The notes below the pieces were generated by a model, which was not told where the DNA came from, made no database searches, and saw only the letters and a program-made list of their open reading frames with translations. The position numbers and the translations under genes are program-made. DNA of 58,387 nt from Geomicrobium sp. JCM 19039 (GTDB lineage Bacteria > Bacillota > Bacilli > Bacillales > Marinococcaceae). The DNA is taken from the NCBI RefSeq assembly GCF_000698145.1, contig NZ_BAXB01000023.1, positions 1 to 58,387 of the forward strand, in the 5' to 3' direction. Below are positions 1-9,791 of this stretch, in pieces (within the stretch, counting starts at the first letter, position 1; each line of letters starts with the position of its first letter).

Positions 1-90
1 CAATCGGGTAACAATTGATGGCAGAATGGTGAAACCTATAATACCCTGATGATTACTGGTTGTTAAGGGTTTACACCGAGGGGAGCAACG

Positions 91-129
91 TTATGCAAAG
101 AGGTTTTTTCCTTTGCGTAACAATTTTTT
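91..129 (+). terminator. Rho-independent terminator at window start
   Basis: A 10-nt inverted repeat (ttatgcaaag / ctttgcgtaa, one G-T pair) closes a 10-nt loop and is followed by caatttttt. It would end a gene lying to the left of the window. No gene is recognisable in bases 1-90. Confidence 0.55.
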
Positions 130-163
130 GATTAAAATTCGTTAACGAATAAGAGGTGAGAAC

Positions 164-643
164 ATTATTAGAAAAACTATTTTAGGAGCAATAGTCATCA
201 TTAGTTTCATGATATTTTTCATTATTTATAATACCGATGAAAGTAACAAAGTAATATTTGAAGAGGTCGATATCTCTGTTTTGCAGATTCAGGAGACAAC
301 TAATGAGTTAATAGCGATTGTAAGAATTGAAAACGATTCAAAATTTACCCTTGCAGATAATCATTTTTATTTAAGTAAGAGTGAAAATGATGATATCTAT
401 TATGAAGTTTCCGATAGTGGTCACTTCTATGAAAGTACCATTACAAGTGATGTACAAGAAGAGAATTTAGAAATAGTAGAGTTAGATGAAATAAAAAAAG
501 GAACTAGCATTGTCCACCTACACTTCACCGAAGCAGAAAGAATACATAACAAAACGATGTTATATTTACAAAGCAACAAACAAATAGAAGACGGTTTGAG
601 CAGACTATTTCCTTTTAGAGTTTATGCTAAACTAACACCTTAA
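164..643 (+). CDS. Hypothetical membrane-anchored protein, start uncertain
   Basis: I do not recognise the family. The first ATG in frame (209) falls inside an N-terminal hydrophobic helix and has no ribosome site. Reading back in frame gives IRKTILGAIVIISF, a proper signal anchor, preceded by gaggtgag at 153-160. The start is therefore either a rare ATT codon at 164 or 167, or the GTG at 156 with one base missing before position 164. The rest (about 140 aa) is soluble, acidic and lysine-rich, presumably outside the membrane. It stands alone between two terminator-like hairpins. Confidence 0.55.
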   Translation: MIRKTILGAIVIISFMIFFIIYNTDESNKVIFEEVDISVLQIQETTNELIAIVRIENDSKFTLADNHFYLSKSENDDIYYEVSDSGHFYESTITSDVQEENLEIVELDEIKKGTSIVHLHFTEAERIHNKTMLYLQSNKQIEDGLSRLFPFRVYAKLTP

Positions 644-795
644 ATAGATACATTTACGAATTGTTAAAACTAAATTGAGTAATTAAGATAGGGGTATACT
701 AGGTATGATTACCTGAATCACTGCAGCTTCTTTTCTTTCCGGAGGCATCTGTAAAGCGCAAAGCGAAGCTTTGACATCAACAAACAACATTTTAA

Positions 796-843
796 GGCAT
801 TGTTAAAAACCCACAAATAGGGTCAGTTAACAATGCCATTTTT
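796..843 (+). terminator. Hairpin terminator after the 164-643 gene
   Basis: Perfect 11-bp inverted repeat (ggcattgttaa at 796-806 and ttaacaatgcc at 827-837) with a small inner accc/gggt stem, followed by attttt. It lies 150 nt past the stop codon. Confidence 0.5.
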
Positions 844-1075
844 GTCGTTCTATAAGAAGTAGGATCAAATCAGGTGAAGATGGCTAATAAAATGGGAAGA
901 GAAAGTGTAAAGAAACAGGGTAATACGTTTATTCTTTAGGCGGATGATGGAAAGGGTGTCTACGAACAAGAGGATGAGCATGGTGATGATGGAACTTTTC
1001 AACCAGTTTCGTGTCAATAGGTTCAAAGTGCGCGAAAGTTTAGCAGAAGTGTGTACTAAAGGGGTTGAAATGATT

Positions 1076-1327
1076 AAACTAGCGCGCAGATTGACGGAGT
1101 GTAAGGTCTTGCACCATCTCTCTAGCAGAAACCCCAAATTCCTGTTGGCGTGAGCAGCGCCGAACCCGGACCGGTTTCGTTCGGCCCCGCAGGGCTGACA
1201 GGTTGCCAGTCGTTTGGCATCAATCTGCGCGCAAGTTGGAAGGAACTGCGCGCAAGTTTTGCGAAATGCGCACTAGAATCGTCGATAACAGCAAACTAGC
1301 GCGCAGAAAGACTAAACTAGCGCGCAG
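1076..1327. repeat. Dispersed GC-rich repeat, copy A
   Basis: This gene-free gap (644-1643) carries five copies of the motif TGCGCGC(A/T)AGTTT in both orientations: 1076-1089, 1225-1238 (one mismatch), 1246-1259, 1293-1306 and 1314-1327. Between them, at about 1155-1190 on the minus strand, lies a 34-36 nt hairpin-forming core starting GGGGCCGAACGAAACCGG and ending GGTTCGGCGC. The same elements recur near 17.7, 22.3 and 32.0 kb. The short ORFs here are not credible as genes. Confidence 0.65.
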
Positions 1328-1328
1328 A

Positions 1329-1581
1329 TTGAGGTGCTAGGCTGTGCACGATCCGCGCCGCTGTGGTCGACAGGTCATAGCACGTTAGCATGGTATTGCC
1401 TTGAAACTGTTACCTAGTTAATACCATCTATGCTCTAGTTCGTTTCATTTTTCCGTTCAACGTAAACTCATGCCCAACATGAGAACAGACTCCCCAAACT
1501 CGGTAACAAATTGAGCCTTATTCCTCGCTCCAAGTCTCAACATGCAGCCGCACCGAATCTTGAGGTGCTAGGCTGTGCACG
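1329..1581. repeat. 22-bp direct repeat pair
   Basis: The same 22 bases (ttgaggtgctaggctgtgca plus cg) occur at 1329-1350 and 1560-1581, about 210 nt apart. The first copy directly abuts the copy A repeat motif. I see no gene between them. Confidence 0.6.
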
Positions 1582-1611
1582 TGACGCCCCGCCACCCCGC
1601 TCCCATCACAC

Positions 1612-1638
1612 AAAAACCCCCGCACGTTGCGTGCGGGG
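1612..1638 (-). terminator. Terminator of the glycosylation cluster
   Basis: Stem ccccgcac (1618-1625) and gtgcgggg (1631-1638) with a 5-nt loop. On the minus strand it is followed by a U-tract (aaaaa at 1612-1616). It sits 6 nt past the stop codon of the leftward membrane protein. Confidence 0.85.
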
Positions 1639-1643
1639 TTCGA

Positions 1644-3383
1644 TCATTCGCGACGGTAGTTTCCGAGCGAGAACAGAGCAACCACGAATAGAATAAAGTA
1701 GTTTCCGAGTAGATAGCGGAAGTCTTGGGCCGGTATGGCTGCAAGCATCGTCGCCCAATTGAGCAGCACCGGGGCGCTGACAACGAGTGCAGTCATGCCG
1801 TTCTTGATTACACCTGCTGCGGTAATAAGTATGAGCAGCAAGGCGAAGAGGGCAGGGCGCCAAAGGAGCTCAAGGGTGTACTCTTCGGTATATTCGAGAT
1901 AGCTCATCAGCTCGGTGTGTAGACGTTCGCTGACGGGGTTCATTTCTAAGCCGTGCGGGTTGTCTAACACGTCGGATGCATAAGCGGCGGTGTACGCCCG
2001 TTCGGGCTCGTGAATTTGCCAGACGACGGATGTTTGCAACAAGTAGCCATCGACGGCGAGGCCGAAGTTCCGCGCAACGACGCCGGCCCAATTCTGAATA
2101 TAGAGCGGGATTTCATCAGCGAGTTGTTCCCGATCGAGCTGCGGATTGAACTTGATATGATCCGATAAAAATGGATGATAAGCTTCTTGCCATTCTTCAA
2201 TTGGCATTAGGCTGTCAAGGTACTCCAGCTGCTCATCGGTGAGATCGCCGTCGTTCGTCAGAATGTAGCCGATCTGTTGGTGCGGAATGCTCAATGACTC
2301 GATCGTTTGTGCAGCGTTCACGTCCATTGCATCAAATACCGGCCCGGTGATAATCATATACGTGGCAACCGTGATGACGATTGGTGTGACGATGCGGCGC
2401 CAGTACTGGAAGTAGAACACGCCGAGCACGATGAGCGAGACGACGGCAATCGGCAGTCCGTTATTGCGGAAAAAGGCAAGCAACAACATGGTGAGCGTCA
2501 GGATGGCGACACTTCGCCAAGACCCGAGCCACGCACCTCTGGACATGACGATGTTCATAAAGAACACGGTGAATAGCATGAGGAACACGCTATAGAGCAC
2601 GTCTTTCCAAAATGTGACCACGTAGATGCCAGCGGCGGGCAACAAAATGAAGCCGAGTGTGGCAATAATGAGTGGTACGTAAGGCAAGCCGATGCGGCGT
2701 AATGAATACATCGCATAGCCGTACACGGCGGCGAGAACGAACACTTGGAACAAGGTGACGACCGCAGGGTTGTCCCAAAACGATGTCAGAATGATCGTGA
2801 GTGTCGTATAAATCATCGGGTGCCAGTTGCTAAAGTCATAGTCGAGCGATTGGCGCCAATGGTGGAATGAGTCTGGCGTCATTGGACCTGGGAAGAATCC
2901 AAGCCAATAGACGAGGCCCATTACGACAACGGGAATCGCGAACCAAAGGATCACGAGGCGAGACGGCTGTTCTCGTTGCCAACCGACCCGCCAATCGGTA
3001 TTTATGATCGTAAACAAAATCGTCCAGACGAGCACGATATATGTAGCGATGGCTATGAGTGCGACTGGCCACACGCCGACGCTTCCTTCCACGTCCAAGT
3101 GCGCCATTTCTCCGGCGGTGCTGAAATAGAAAAGAAACGTCATGACCGCGATGACAATGACACGTAACGGTCGGAGCGCATCGGTCAAAAACCGTCGGCC
3201 CTCATGATACAAATGATGGAAGAATAATAAGTAGAGCACAACAAAGACGAACGAAAAGATGACGACCCGTGAAGGTTGACTTTCCCACGTAGCGTACACC
3301 GGCTCAAACAACGTGAGCACAGCACGTCCGCTCACGAGGCCAAGGACGACAGCGAGCGCAACATAAATCAATAAACGCTTCAT
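1644..3383 (-). CDS. DUF6020-like multi-spanning membrane protein (probable GT-C glycosyltransferase)
   Basis: 579 aa with about a dozen hydrophobic segments. Near residue 170 it has GFFPGPMTPDSFHHWRQS followed by DFSNWHPMIYTTL. That resembles the PGxMxxDS...W...HP region of DUF6020 and related GT-C-fold enzymes, which use lipid-linked sugars outside the membrane. ATGA overlap with the upstream GT2 gene implies translational coupling. Beside a GT2 enzyme and two SMR flippase-like subunits, its likely role is to move an undecaprenyl-phosphate-bound sugar onto an extracellular acceptor such as teichoic acid or protein. Family call is from memory of motifs; acceptor is unknown. Confidence 0.65.
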   Translation of the reverse strand: MKRLLIYVALAVVLGLVSGRAVLTLFEPVYATWESQPSRVVIFSFVFVVLYLLFFHHLYHEGRRFLTDALRPLRVIVIAVMTFLFYFSTAGEMAHLDVEGSVGVWPVALIAIATYIVLVWTILFTIINTDWRVGWQREQPSRLVILWFAIPVVVMGLVYWLGFFPGPMTPDSFHHWRQSLDYDFSNWHPMIYTTLTIILTSFWDNPAVVTLFQVFVLAAVYGYAMYSLRRIGLPYVPLIIATLGFILLPAAGIYVVTFWKDVLYSVFLMLFTVFFMNIVMSRGAWLGSWRSVAILTLTMLLLAFFRNNGLPIAVVSLIVLGVFYFQYWRRIVTPIVITVATYMIITGPVFDAMDVNAAQTIESLSIPHQQIGYILTNDGDLTDEQLEYLDSLMPIEEWQEAYHPFLSDHIKFNPQLDREQLADEIPLYIQNWAGVVARNFGLAVDGYLLQTSVVWQIHEPERAYTAAYASDVLDNPHGLEMNPVSERLHTELMSYLEYTEEYTLELLWRPALFALLLILITAAGVIKNGMTALVVSAPVLLNWATMLAAIPAQDFRYLLGNYFILFVVALFSLGNYRRE

Positions 3384-4316
3384 CGGCGCTCACGCCTCAA
3401 ATCACTTGCAATCCGGTTCAACTCAACCTCATACTGCTTCTTCTGACTCGACGCAACCGTGTCCAGAATGAGCCGCATATGAGCGACAGCACACTAAGCA
3501 CAATCAGACCGACCGCAAGAATCGCCGATGGCACCTTCTCCACAAATTGCGTCTGCACAAACTCAACAATGACAGGAATTCCAGCAGCTAAACCGAGCAC
3601 AAGAAAAAGAACACTCCAAATCGTGAAAAAAGAAAGCGGTTTGTATTCTTTGAACAATGTGAAGATCTTACGCAACACTTTGAACCCGTCCGAATACGTG
3701 TTCAGTTTCGATTCACTGCCTTCTGGCCGGTCTTGGTAGTCAATGGGTACTTCTTTCACATTCAGACGCTTGTCCAACGCATGAATCGTCATTTCCGTTT
3801 CGATCTCAAAGCCTGGACTCATGACCGGCATCGTTTTTACGAATAACGGATCAAACGCCCGATAACCTGTCATAATGTCTTTCACGTCGCTCTTGTATAG
3901 GAAGTTAATCGTATTCTTTACGAGATTGTTTCCTAAGTCATGGAAGGCGCGTTTGTTCTCGTCGGTGTATGTACCGTTTGATAACCGGTCACCGATGACC
4001 ATGTTTGCGTTACCTTGTATAACGGGTTCGATGAGCTCGTGAACGAAAGTTGCTGGGTAGGTAAGGTCGCCATCAACGACGACGTAGCAATCGGCGTCGA
4101 TGTCGCGAAACATGGAGCGGAGCACAAACCTTTGCCTTGGCGGGTTTCGGTTCTTACGATTGCTCCATGGGCGAGGGCAACTTCTGATGTCTTGTCTTTT
4201 GAGTTGTTGTCGTATACGTAAATGGCTGCGTCAGGCAGTTCGCTTTGGAACTCGTCAATGACGGCACCGATGGTCTGTTCTTCGTTATAGCAGGGAATTA
4301 ATATGGCTATGTGCAT
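3380..4316 (-). CDS. GT2 glycosyltransferase, polyprenyl-phosphate type (two frameshifts as sequenced)
   Basis: The start at 4316 gives MHIAILIPCYNEEQTIG, the classic GT2 N-terminus. YDNNSKDKT and the DGD metal motif in DGDLTYPATF follow, and the C-terminus has two membrane helices, as in DPM1/GtrB/CsbB-type enzymes that make polyprenyl-phosphate sugars. The reading frame breaks after RQGKG (about 4125-4130) and again near 3471-3474. Adding one base at each restores GKG-x-VLRSMFRDIDADC and a tail ending QYEVELNRIASDLRRERR, 312 aa in total, ending in an ATGA overlap with the DUF6020-like gene. Such clean repair suggests sequencing errors rather than decay. Confidence 0.8.
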
Positions 4317-4400
4317 GGTGGTACACCCCGTTCTTCTGTGACTAAATGCCTTTATTAGTATAACAAAACCCGTTGACAAGCACACACAATTGTTTACAAA

Positions 4401-4736
4401 TTATAGGACTAATAGCCAGGCTCCGACAAGGATGAAGATGGCACCAACAAGTTTCCTGCCGGTAATGGCTTCTTTAAGGAACAAGTAGGAGATGATGAAT
4501 GTCCATAAGTACGTGATGGATGTGAGCGGGAACACGACGGTGAGGGGGAGAAACTGCAGCACGTAAATGTTGAGCAGTGCCCCGAACCCGTAAAACCCAG
4601 CGCCTATACTTAAGTTCATGATAAATGTTCGGTGCAATCCGATGCCCTGGCTCGTTGCCCGTTTAAAGAAGTAAGCCCCGATGGAGCCAAGCAGTGTGAA
4701 TACGAGGATAAGGCCAATCCAACTAATGATCGCCAC
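4401..4736 (-). CDS. SMR/EamA-type small transporter subunit 2 (flippase-like)
   Basis: About 111 aa with four membrane helices, resembling ArnE/ArnF and other SMR-type half-transporters that flip lipid-linked sugars. It overlaps the end of the upstream subunit. The start is unclear: GTG at 4736 or TTG at 4742 would lie within or just before the GGAGGTG ribosome site, whereas the position best spaced from it holds ATT (4727). Paired SMR subunits usually work as a heterodimer. Confidence 0.65.
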   Translation of the reverse strand: MAIISWIGLILVFTLLGSIGAYFFKRATSQGIGLHRTFIMNLSIGAGFYGFGALLNIYVLQFLPLTVVFPLTSITYLWTFIISYLFLKEAITGRKLVGAIFILVGAWLLVL

Positions 4737-5082
4737 CTCCAATGAACACCGCGCCACACACGATTAGAATTGTGCCGGCTACATTTGCGATGGACAACGT
4801 TTCTTGCAAGAAGAATACGCCAAGAAATACAGCGACGACATAGCCGATGCTAAGCAGCGGATGCAATACGGACAATGCGCCAAATCGAAAGGCAATGATC
4901 ATAAGAACGGCGCCAGCGCCGTACAACATAAACCCAGCGATGAGCTCCACGTTGATTTCTGCACCGGAAAGCTTCCATAGAAATTGTCCGATCGCTGTTG
5001 AGAATGAAGCAGCGATCATGAGAACGATGCCGAGCCAATTGTTTTGTAGGGAGCGCACGATGCGCTGGGGTATTTGATTCAT
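4723..5082 (-). CDS. SMR/EamA-type small transporter subunit 1 (flippase-like)
   Basis: 119 aa with four hydrophobic helices and the typical C-terminal helix of DMT/SMR proteins (SIANVAGTILIVCGAVFIGG). First gene of the leftward cluster subunit 1 - subunit 2 - GT2 - GT-C-like protein. A short cytoplasmic N-terminus (MNQIPQRIVRSLQNNW) precedes helix 1. Inferred role: half of a flippase for the polyprenyl-linked sugar made by the GT2 enzyme. A general small-molecule exporter is the alternative. Confidence 0.65.
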   Translation of the reverse strand: MNQIPQRIVRSLQNNWLGIVLMIAASFSTAIGQFLWKLSGAEINVELIAGFMLYGAGAVLMIIAFRFGALSVLHPLLSIGYVVAVFLGVFFLQETLSIANVAGTILIVCGAVFIGGGDH

Positions 5083-5206
5083 CTACGTTCATCTCCTCAT
5101 CTACACGATATTTTACGTGATCTAGCGGGAGAAGGGAAGATGGGAATTCGACAGTTTTTTTCCATTATTTATACATTTTTATATGTAAAGGGTTGCATGA
5201 TTCGTG

Positions 5207-5212
5207 TATAAT
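5207..5212 (+). promoter_or_regulatory. Probable -10 element of the CotH-like gene
   Basis: TATAAT preceded by TG two bases upstream (tgtataat, an extended -10 like arrangement) lies 40 nt before the ATG at 5252. No good -35 hexamer is visible at normal spacing. Confidence 0.35.
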
Positions 5213-5251
5213 GCGAAGAGGATAATTTGTACGAAGGATGGTGAAATCACC

Positions 5252-7024
5252 ATGAAGAAAAGAGCCATGTGGCTAACGGCTTCTTCTGTCGTTTTACTTG
5301 CGGCTTGTACCTCAGGCGGTGTGAGTGAAAGTGAGGAGTTGCCGGAGGAAGAGGAAACTATAGAAGAGGTGCCAGAAGAGACATTTACTGGGCGCACTGA
5401 GGTTGAGGAGCACATTCTTGCCCAAGATATTCAACCGCTTTATATTCATATGGGTAATGAGGACGTCGAAGAGTTGTACGAGCGTGACCCTGACGATGAT
5501 GATCGCTTGCCTGCATATGTGAAGCTACACCCCGAAAGCAATGACTTGCTCCAGTTGGACGGAGGTCTTCGCTTTCGAGGAAATTCCACAAGATATGTGG
5601 ATAAGAAATCATTTAACGTTCGTTTCGAAGACGATCAACCATTCTTATTTGGGAGCAATCGCCTCAATTTGAATGCAAACTACAGCGATTCGTCGATGAT
5701 GCGCGATCAGTTGTCATTTGAGCTTTTCCGTGATCTTGGCCTTCCAGCGCCGCGCACGGAATATTTAAACCTGTTCATTAATGATCATTATGAAGGATTG
5801 TATACACACGTCGAGCGGATTGATAGTGATTTGCTGGAAGCGAATGGCTTAAATGGCGACGGCACGCTCATTCGTGACCGCATTCGCGAACATGAAGATC
5901 ATGAGTTAAACTCGACGTTTGCGTACAATCTGCACAACGTTGAAGACAATGCGACTTTTTTGGAGGACGTGTTTGATTACCGTGGCGATCCGAATTGGGA
6001 TGCGGTTGCGGAATTGATTACGTGGGTTCATGACACCCCGGCTGGTGCCGAGTTTGCGGCGAAGTTCTACGAAGAGATGAACGCCGATCAAGTGATTGAT
6101 TGGTTAGCGCTTCACTTTATCGTCGGTGATATGGATGCCTTCGGAGATGACTATTGGTGGTATTTGGATGATGAAGACCCGAACGCCACATGGACGTTCA
6201 TCCCTTGGGACAAAGACTTGACGTTCGGTTCACATTCCCGTACAGAAGTCGGTACGCTGAACAACTATTATCGCTACGATTACGGGCTGACGTCTGGTTG
6301 GGACAACGTTCTCATTGAGAAGATGCTTGAGACGCCAGAGATTGTTGAACACTTTGAACAACGGCTGCTCGAGCTAATGGACCATTTCGACGAAGCAGAC
6401 ATGAATGAGCGAATTGATCGTTATGAAGCGCGCTCGTCAGCGAGTGTGCAAACGAACCCTGCAGAGCCAGGCGGCTTTGTGCTCCACCCTCAGAATCACT
6501 TTACAGATATCAGTGATTATGAAGCACAAATCGAGGCTGTACGTGAGTTCATTCCGTTGCGATACGAAAACATTCAGTATCAGCTAGGGTTACTCGATGA
6601 TACGAGTACGAGAGACGTCGTTCGTGCTGTGGAAGCCGATGAAAATGGGGATATTTACTTTACGAATGCAAACGGCTTCGTCATCGGAAAGATTGATGTT
6701 GAACAGGTGCACAACCCTGGAGAGATCCGTATCTCTATTAGTGACGATAACCAAGAAATTAATGGAGTCCAGCGAGCGTACACAATTGATTTAGGTGAAA
6801 CAGACCTAGACGGCGAGCTATCTCTTTACTACCAGAACACAAACAACGACCTCAACTGGTACAAAAATGAAGATGACATTGGTGACCAGTGGGACCTACA
6901 AATCAAACAGCTCGACGGTTCAGACTGGACAGCAATTGAGACGGAAAACAACCCGTACACCAACCGCGTCACTACTCCACTAAACGTCGACCAACAGGCC
7001 ACATTCATCATTGAACAGCCATAA
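5252..7024 (+). CDS. CotH-family lipoprotein (CotH kinase domain)
   Basis: 590 aa. I chose ATG 5252 because it begins a lipoprotein signal peptide (MKKRAMWLTASSVVLLAAC) behind an aaggatggtg ribosome site. A Glu-rich linker follows. The CotH domain shows LRFRGNSTR..KKSFNVRF, SMMRDQLSFELFRDLGLPAP, YEGLYTHVERID and the metal-binding segment TFIPWDKDLTFG. CotH proteins are atypical secretory kinases; spore CotH phosphorylates coat proteins. Here the lipobox implies a surface-anchored form. The C-terminal 130 aa look like a separate beta-rich domain. It is monocistronic. Confidence 0.85.
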   Translation: MKKRAMWLTASSVVLLAACTSGGVSESEELPEEEETIEEVPEETFTGRTEVEEHILAQDIQPLYIHMGNEDVEELYERDPDDDDRLPAYVKLHPESNDLLQLDGGLRFRGNSTRYVDKKSFNVRFEDDQPFLFGSNRLNLNANYSDSSMMRDQLSFELFRDLGLPAPRTEYLNLFINDHYEGLYTHVERIDSDLLEANGLNGDGTLIRDRIREHEDHELNSTFAYNLHNVEDNATFLEDVFDYRGDPNWDAVAELITWVHDTPAGAEFAAKFYEEMNADQVIDWLALHFIVGDMDAFGDDYWWYLDDEDPNATWTFIPWDKDLTFGSHSRTEVGTLNNYYRYDYGLTSGWDNVLIEKMLETPEIVEHFEQRLLELMDHFDEADMNERIDRYEARSSASVQTNPAEPGGFVLHPQNHFTDISDYEAQIEAVREFIPLRYENIQYQLGLLDDTSTRDVVRAVEADENGDIYFTNANGFVIGKIDVEQVHNPGEIRISISDDNQEINGVQRAYTIDLGETDLDGELSLYYQNTNNDLNWYKNEDDIGDQWDLQIKQLDGSDWTAIETENNPYTNRVTTPLNVDQQATFIIEQP

Positions 7025-7138
7025 CACCGCCCCATCCAGGGTGGTTTGTTATGGTTCGAGAGTGGTGAGCTACAAATCAGAATAAGGTTTAAAGATTGTT
7101 TACCATTCATAATTGCAAGGTGTGGCATAAATGCTTAA

Positions 7139-7818
7139 TTATAACAACTCGGCTGCATAACGGAATACGAGATTACGTGATACAAGGATGTTCTTATTTG
7201 TATGATGGCGAATGTCATTCTTCATTGCTGTAGAGTAACCCATGCAATCAAGGACAATGAGCTTTGACGGGGTTCTGGCGTTATCTTTAACAGCATAAGC
7301 ATATTCGATGTTGTGTATTCATATGGAGAACAGATCATAGGGTGCACGTTTAGACCTAGACGATTCCATTTCTTCGCGCTTGCAGCAGCTTGTTCTTCTT
7401 TTGGCATGACGACATCTACATCACGAGCCTCGTGCAGCAACCCTTTAACAGTATGGGTAAGGATTAAATCGGGGTAAAGAACAGGTACACGAGATGGAAA
7501 AGCTGGAAACTCCCCAGTGCAAGCAAGAATAATCATTTTTATAGGCGTTTCGTTCATTTGATGAATGATAAGCTCAATGCGCGGCAAGATTTTTTGTTTT
7601 GATAACATCACTTGCTCACCATTGTAAAGACGGGAAACAAGCAATGTTTCCCCATTACCTGGTGAGGGTGAAAGTGCATGGATCTCGTCCATGCTTAATC
7701 CATCCAATACACCCTGTTCAATTACGTCGGCTTGATCAGATAGTATCGTTCGTAGGTCAGCGGTGAAATCTAGCCGCGGTGCTTGACCAATCGTGATGAC
7801 GCCAATGGTTTCTTTCAT
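7139..7818 (-). CDS. aroM: AroM family protein (one frameshift as sequenced)
   Basis: Begins MKETIGVITIGQAPRLDF, with the AroM signature, then LACTGEFP and VLYPDLILTHTVKGLL. As sequenced it ends at 7222 after a scrambled tail. Adding one base near 7304-7308 restores SEYAYAVKDNARTPSKLIVL and DCMGYS, the conserved AroM C-terminus, ending at 7139 with 226 aa, the usual AroM length. AroM has no firmly assigned reaction; it is thought related to Asp/Glu racemase-like folds. Its place beside a peptide ABC transporter, DUF1177 and an M20 peptidase points to amino-acid or peptide catabolism. Confidence 0.85.
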
Positions 7819-7884
7819 AGAAAATCTCCTTTGATTATATAAAAGCAGGAAGGAAGCTACGGATGAGCCCCTTCCGTATGTCAG

Positions 7885-9470
7885 TTATTCGGAAATAGAT
7901 AGATTAATGCCGTTAGGACTTGTCACGTAGATAGACCCGTCCGGTGAAAGGTGGAATCCTTCAACTTTTGGGTGAATAGCTGTTGCGATATCAATATTGT
8001 CGAGTTCAATGCTCGCGAACTCACTCATAATAATATCCATAGCTTCTTGGTAAAGCGCGGTTCTCTCTTCTTGATCGCCGGTATCAGTAAGTGCTTCGTC
8101 AAGAAGGGCATCAACATCAGGATTCGAATAGGCTTTGCCGTTGCCATTAGAACCAACTTGGTCAGAGTGAAAACGTTGGTTTAAGAAGAAATACGGATCT
8201 GGGTACCAAGACCACCCGCCAATATTGAGCGGTGCTTGTCCACTTGCAACAGTATCCGTTAATGTCCCCCACTCGGATACATTCACATTCACGTCGATGT
8301 TTAAGTTTTCTTTCATTTGGTTCTGAAAGATGGTTGCGTAGTTAGAGCGTGTTTCCAATACATACAAATCAATTGAAAATCCGCCTGCGTAGTCGGTGTC
8401 ATCCAGAATGTTGCGTGCTTCTTCTGGATCATATTCGGGCTTTAAGGATTCAAGCGAATCATCATATCCCCATGATTCTTGAGGAAGTGGTGCATAGGAC
8501 ATCGTTGCTCCACCATACTGATGGACTCCTTGAACGATCTCCTCCACATTGGTTGCTTTATACATTGCTTCACGAACCTTTGGATCCGCAGTGGGTCCGG
8601 TTTCATAGTTCATATCTAGATACGTGATCGATAGCCCCGGCACAGAAAGGAGTTCCAGCTCACTGTCTTGCTCAATGACTTCCCGGCTTTGCCTTGGACA
8701 TTCGTCGCGATGTCGATATCACCAGAACGGAGTGCGTTCGTCATCATTGATTGGTCAGAAATAAACGTAAAGCTAACCCCATCTAAATTTGGGGTTTCGC
8801 CCCAGTAATTGTCATGTCTGGTCAGATCGACTTGCTGATCGGTTTGCCAATTGTCGAGCACAAATGGTCCGGTGCCGATAAGGTTTGCGCCGAACTGGTC
8901 ACCCCATCCCTCAACTTCTTCTTCAGGAATGATGATGTTTCCTTGATCTGTAAGCATGGCAAGTAGGGCAGAATTGGGTTCAGCCAAATGAACAACCACT
9001 TCGTGATCTCCGGTAATTTCAACAGATTCTACGCCATTCAAACGATTTTGGGTTGACTCATTAGCAGAACGCTCCAGGCTATACTGCACATCTTCCGCCA
9101 TCATAAGACGACCATCCTGGTACTCTCCTTCCTGAAAATGAACATCATCTCGTAAGGTGAAGGTATAGCTCATCATATCATCAGCCACTTCCCACTCAGT
9201 AGCAAGTGATGGACTGAAATCTTGCATATCCTTGTCATATACGATTAGCGTATCCGCTACGGAGCGCATAATTTGTGATTCATACACTCCGGTGTAAAGA
9301 ATTGGGTCGAGCGTACTTGCATTTGAAGCGAGTCCGATGTTTAGTTGTCCCCCGCCTGCCTCCTCTGATCCACTGGCTTCTTCTGATGATGAGTCTGAAC
9401 AGGCACTCATCACGAGCAGTAATGATCCTGCAGTTAATGAGAAAAGCGCTTTCTTGTTCATTCTTCTCAA
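7885..9470 (-). CDS. Peptide ABC transporter substrate-binding lipoprotein (one frameshift as sequenced)
   Basis: Signal peptide with lipobox (SLLLVMSAC), then a family-5 solute-binding protein: NIGLASNASTLDPILYTGVY, YTFTLRDDVHFQEG, GTGPFVLDNWQTDQ. The frame breaks at a GGG run (8681-8686). One extra G restores KAGEVIEQDSELELLSVPGL and joins the two halves into 528 aa, normal for DppA/OppA-type proteins. It is transcribed divergently from the matching permease and ATPase genes, a common arrangement when the binding protein is needed in excess. Substrate probably short peptides. Confidence 0.9.
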
Positions 9471-9606
9471 CTTCCTTCCCGTTTTATTCTAATAGTGAAA
9501 TGATAATTCTTATAATGAACTATAGTGAAGTACACTTAAACTATCAAAAAAATCATTATTGTCTATAAGAATTTATAATTTTTTGTCAACGAGAAAAAAT
9601 AATGAA

Positions 9607-9637
9607 TCAACCAATAATATAGAAGATTATCGGTTGA
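9607..9637. promoter_or_regulatory. Inverted-repeat operator candidate in the divergent promoter region
   Basis: The AT-rich gap 9471-9791 between the leftward binding protein and the rightward permease holds tcaaccaataat (9607-9618) and attatcggttga (9626-9637), which are reverse complements at 11 of 12 positions across a 7-nt spacer. Placement suits an operator for the IclR protein encoded at the end of the locus. Promoter hexamers are not clear in this AT-rich DNA. Confidence 0.5.
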
Positions 9638-9791
9638 TGTTGAGTAAGAATAAAAGATAATCTAACAAGAAATGTAGTTTCTCTTAATAATTTTATGAAT
9701 CTTCTATTTACAACCGTTTAATCGAGTGATAAGATTTGTTCAATTCACTATGTAAAATGTATATTCATATAAAGAATAAAAGGGGGATATT

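Noticed and set aside
944..1153. Small frames on both strands in the 0.8-1.6 kb gap
   Set aside because: They run through dispersed repeat DNA; composition is not protein-like.
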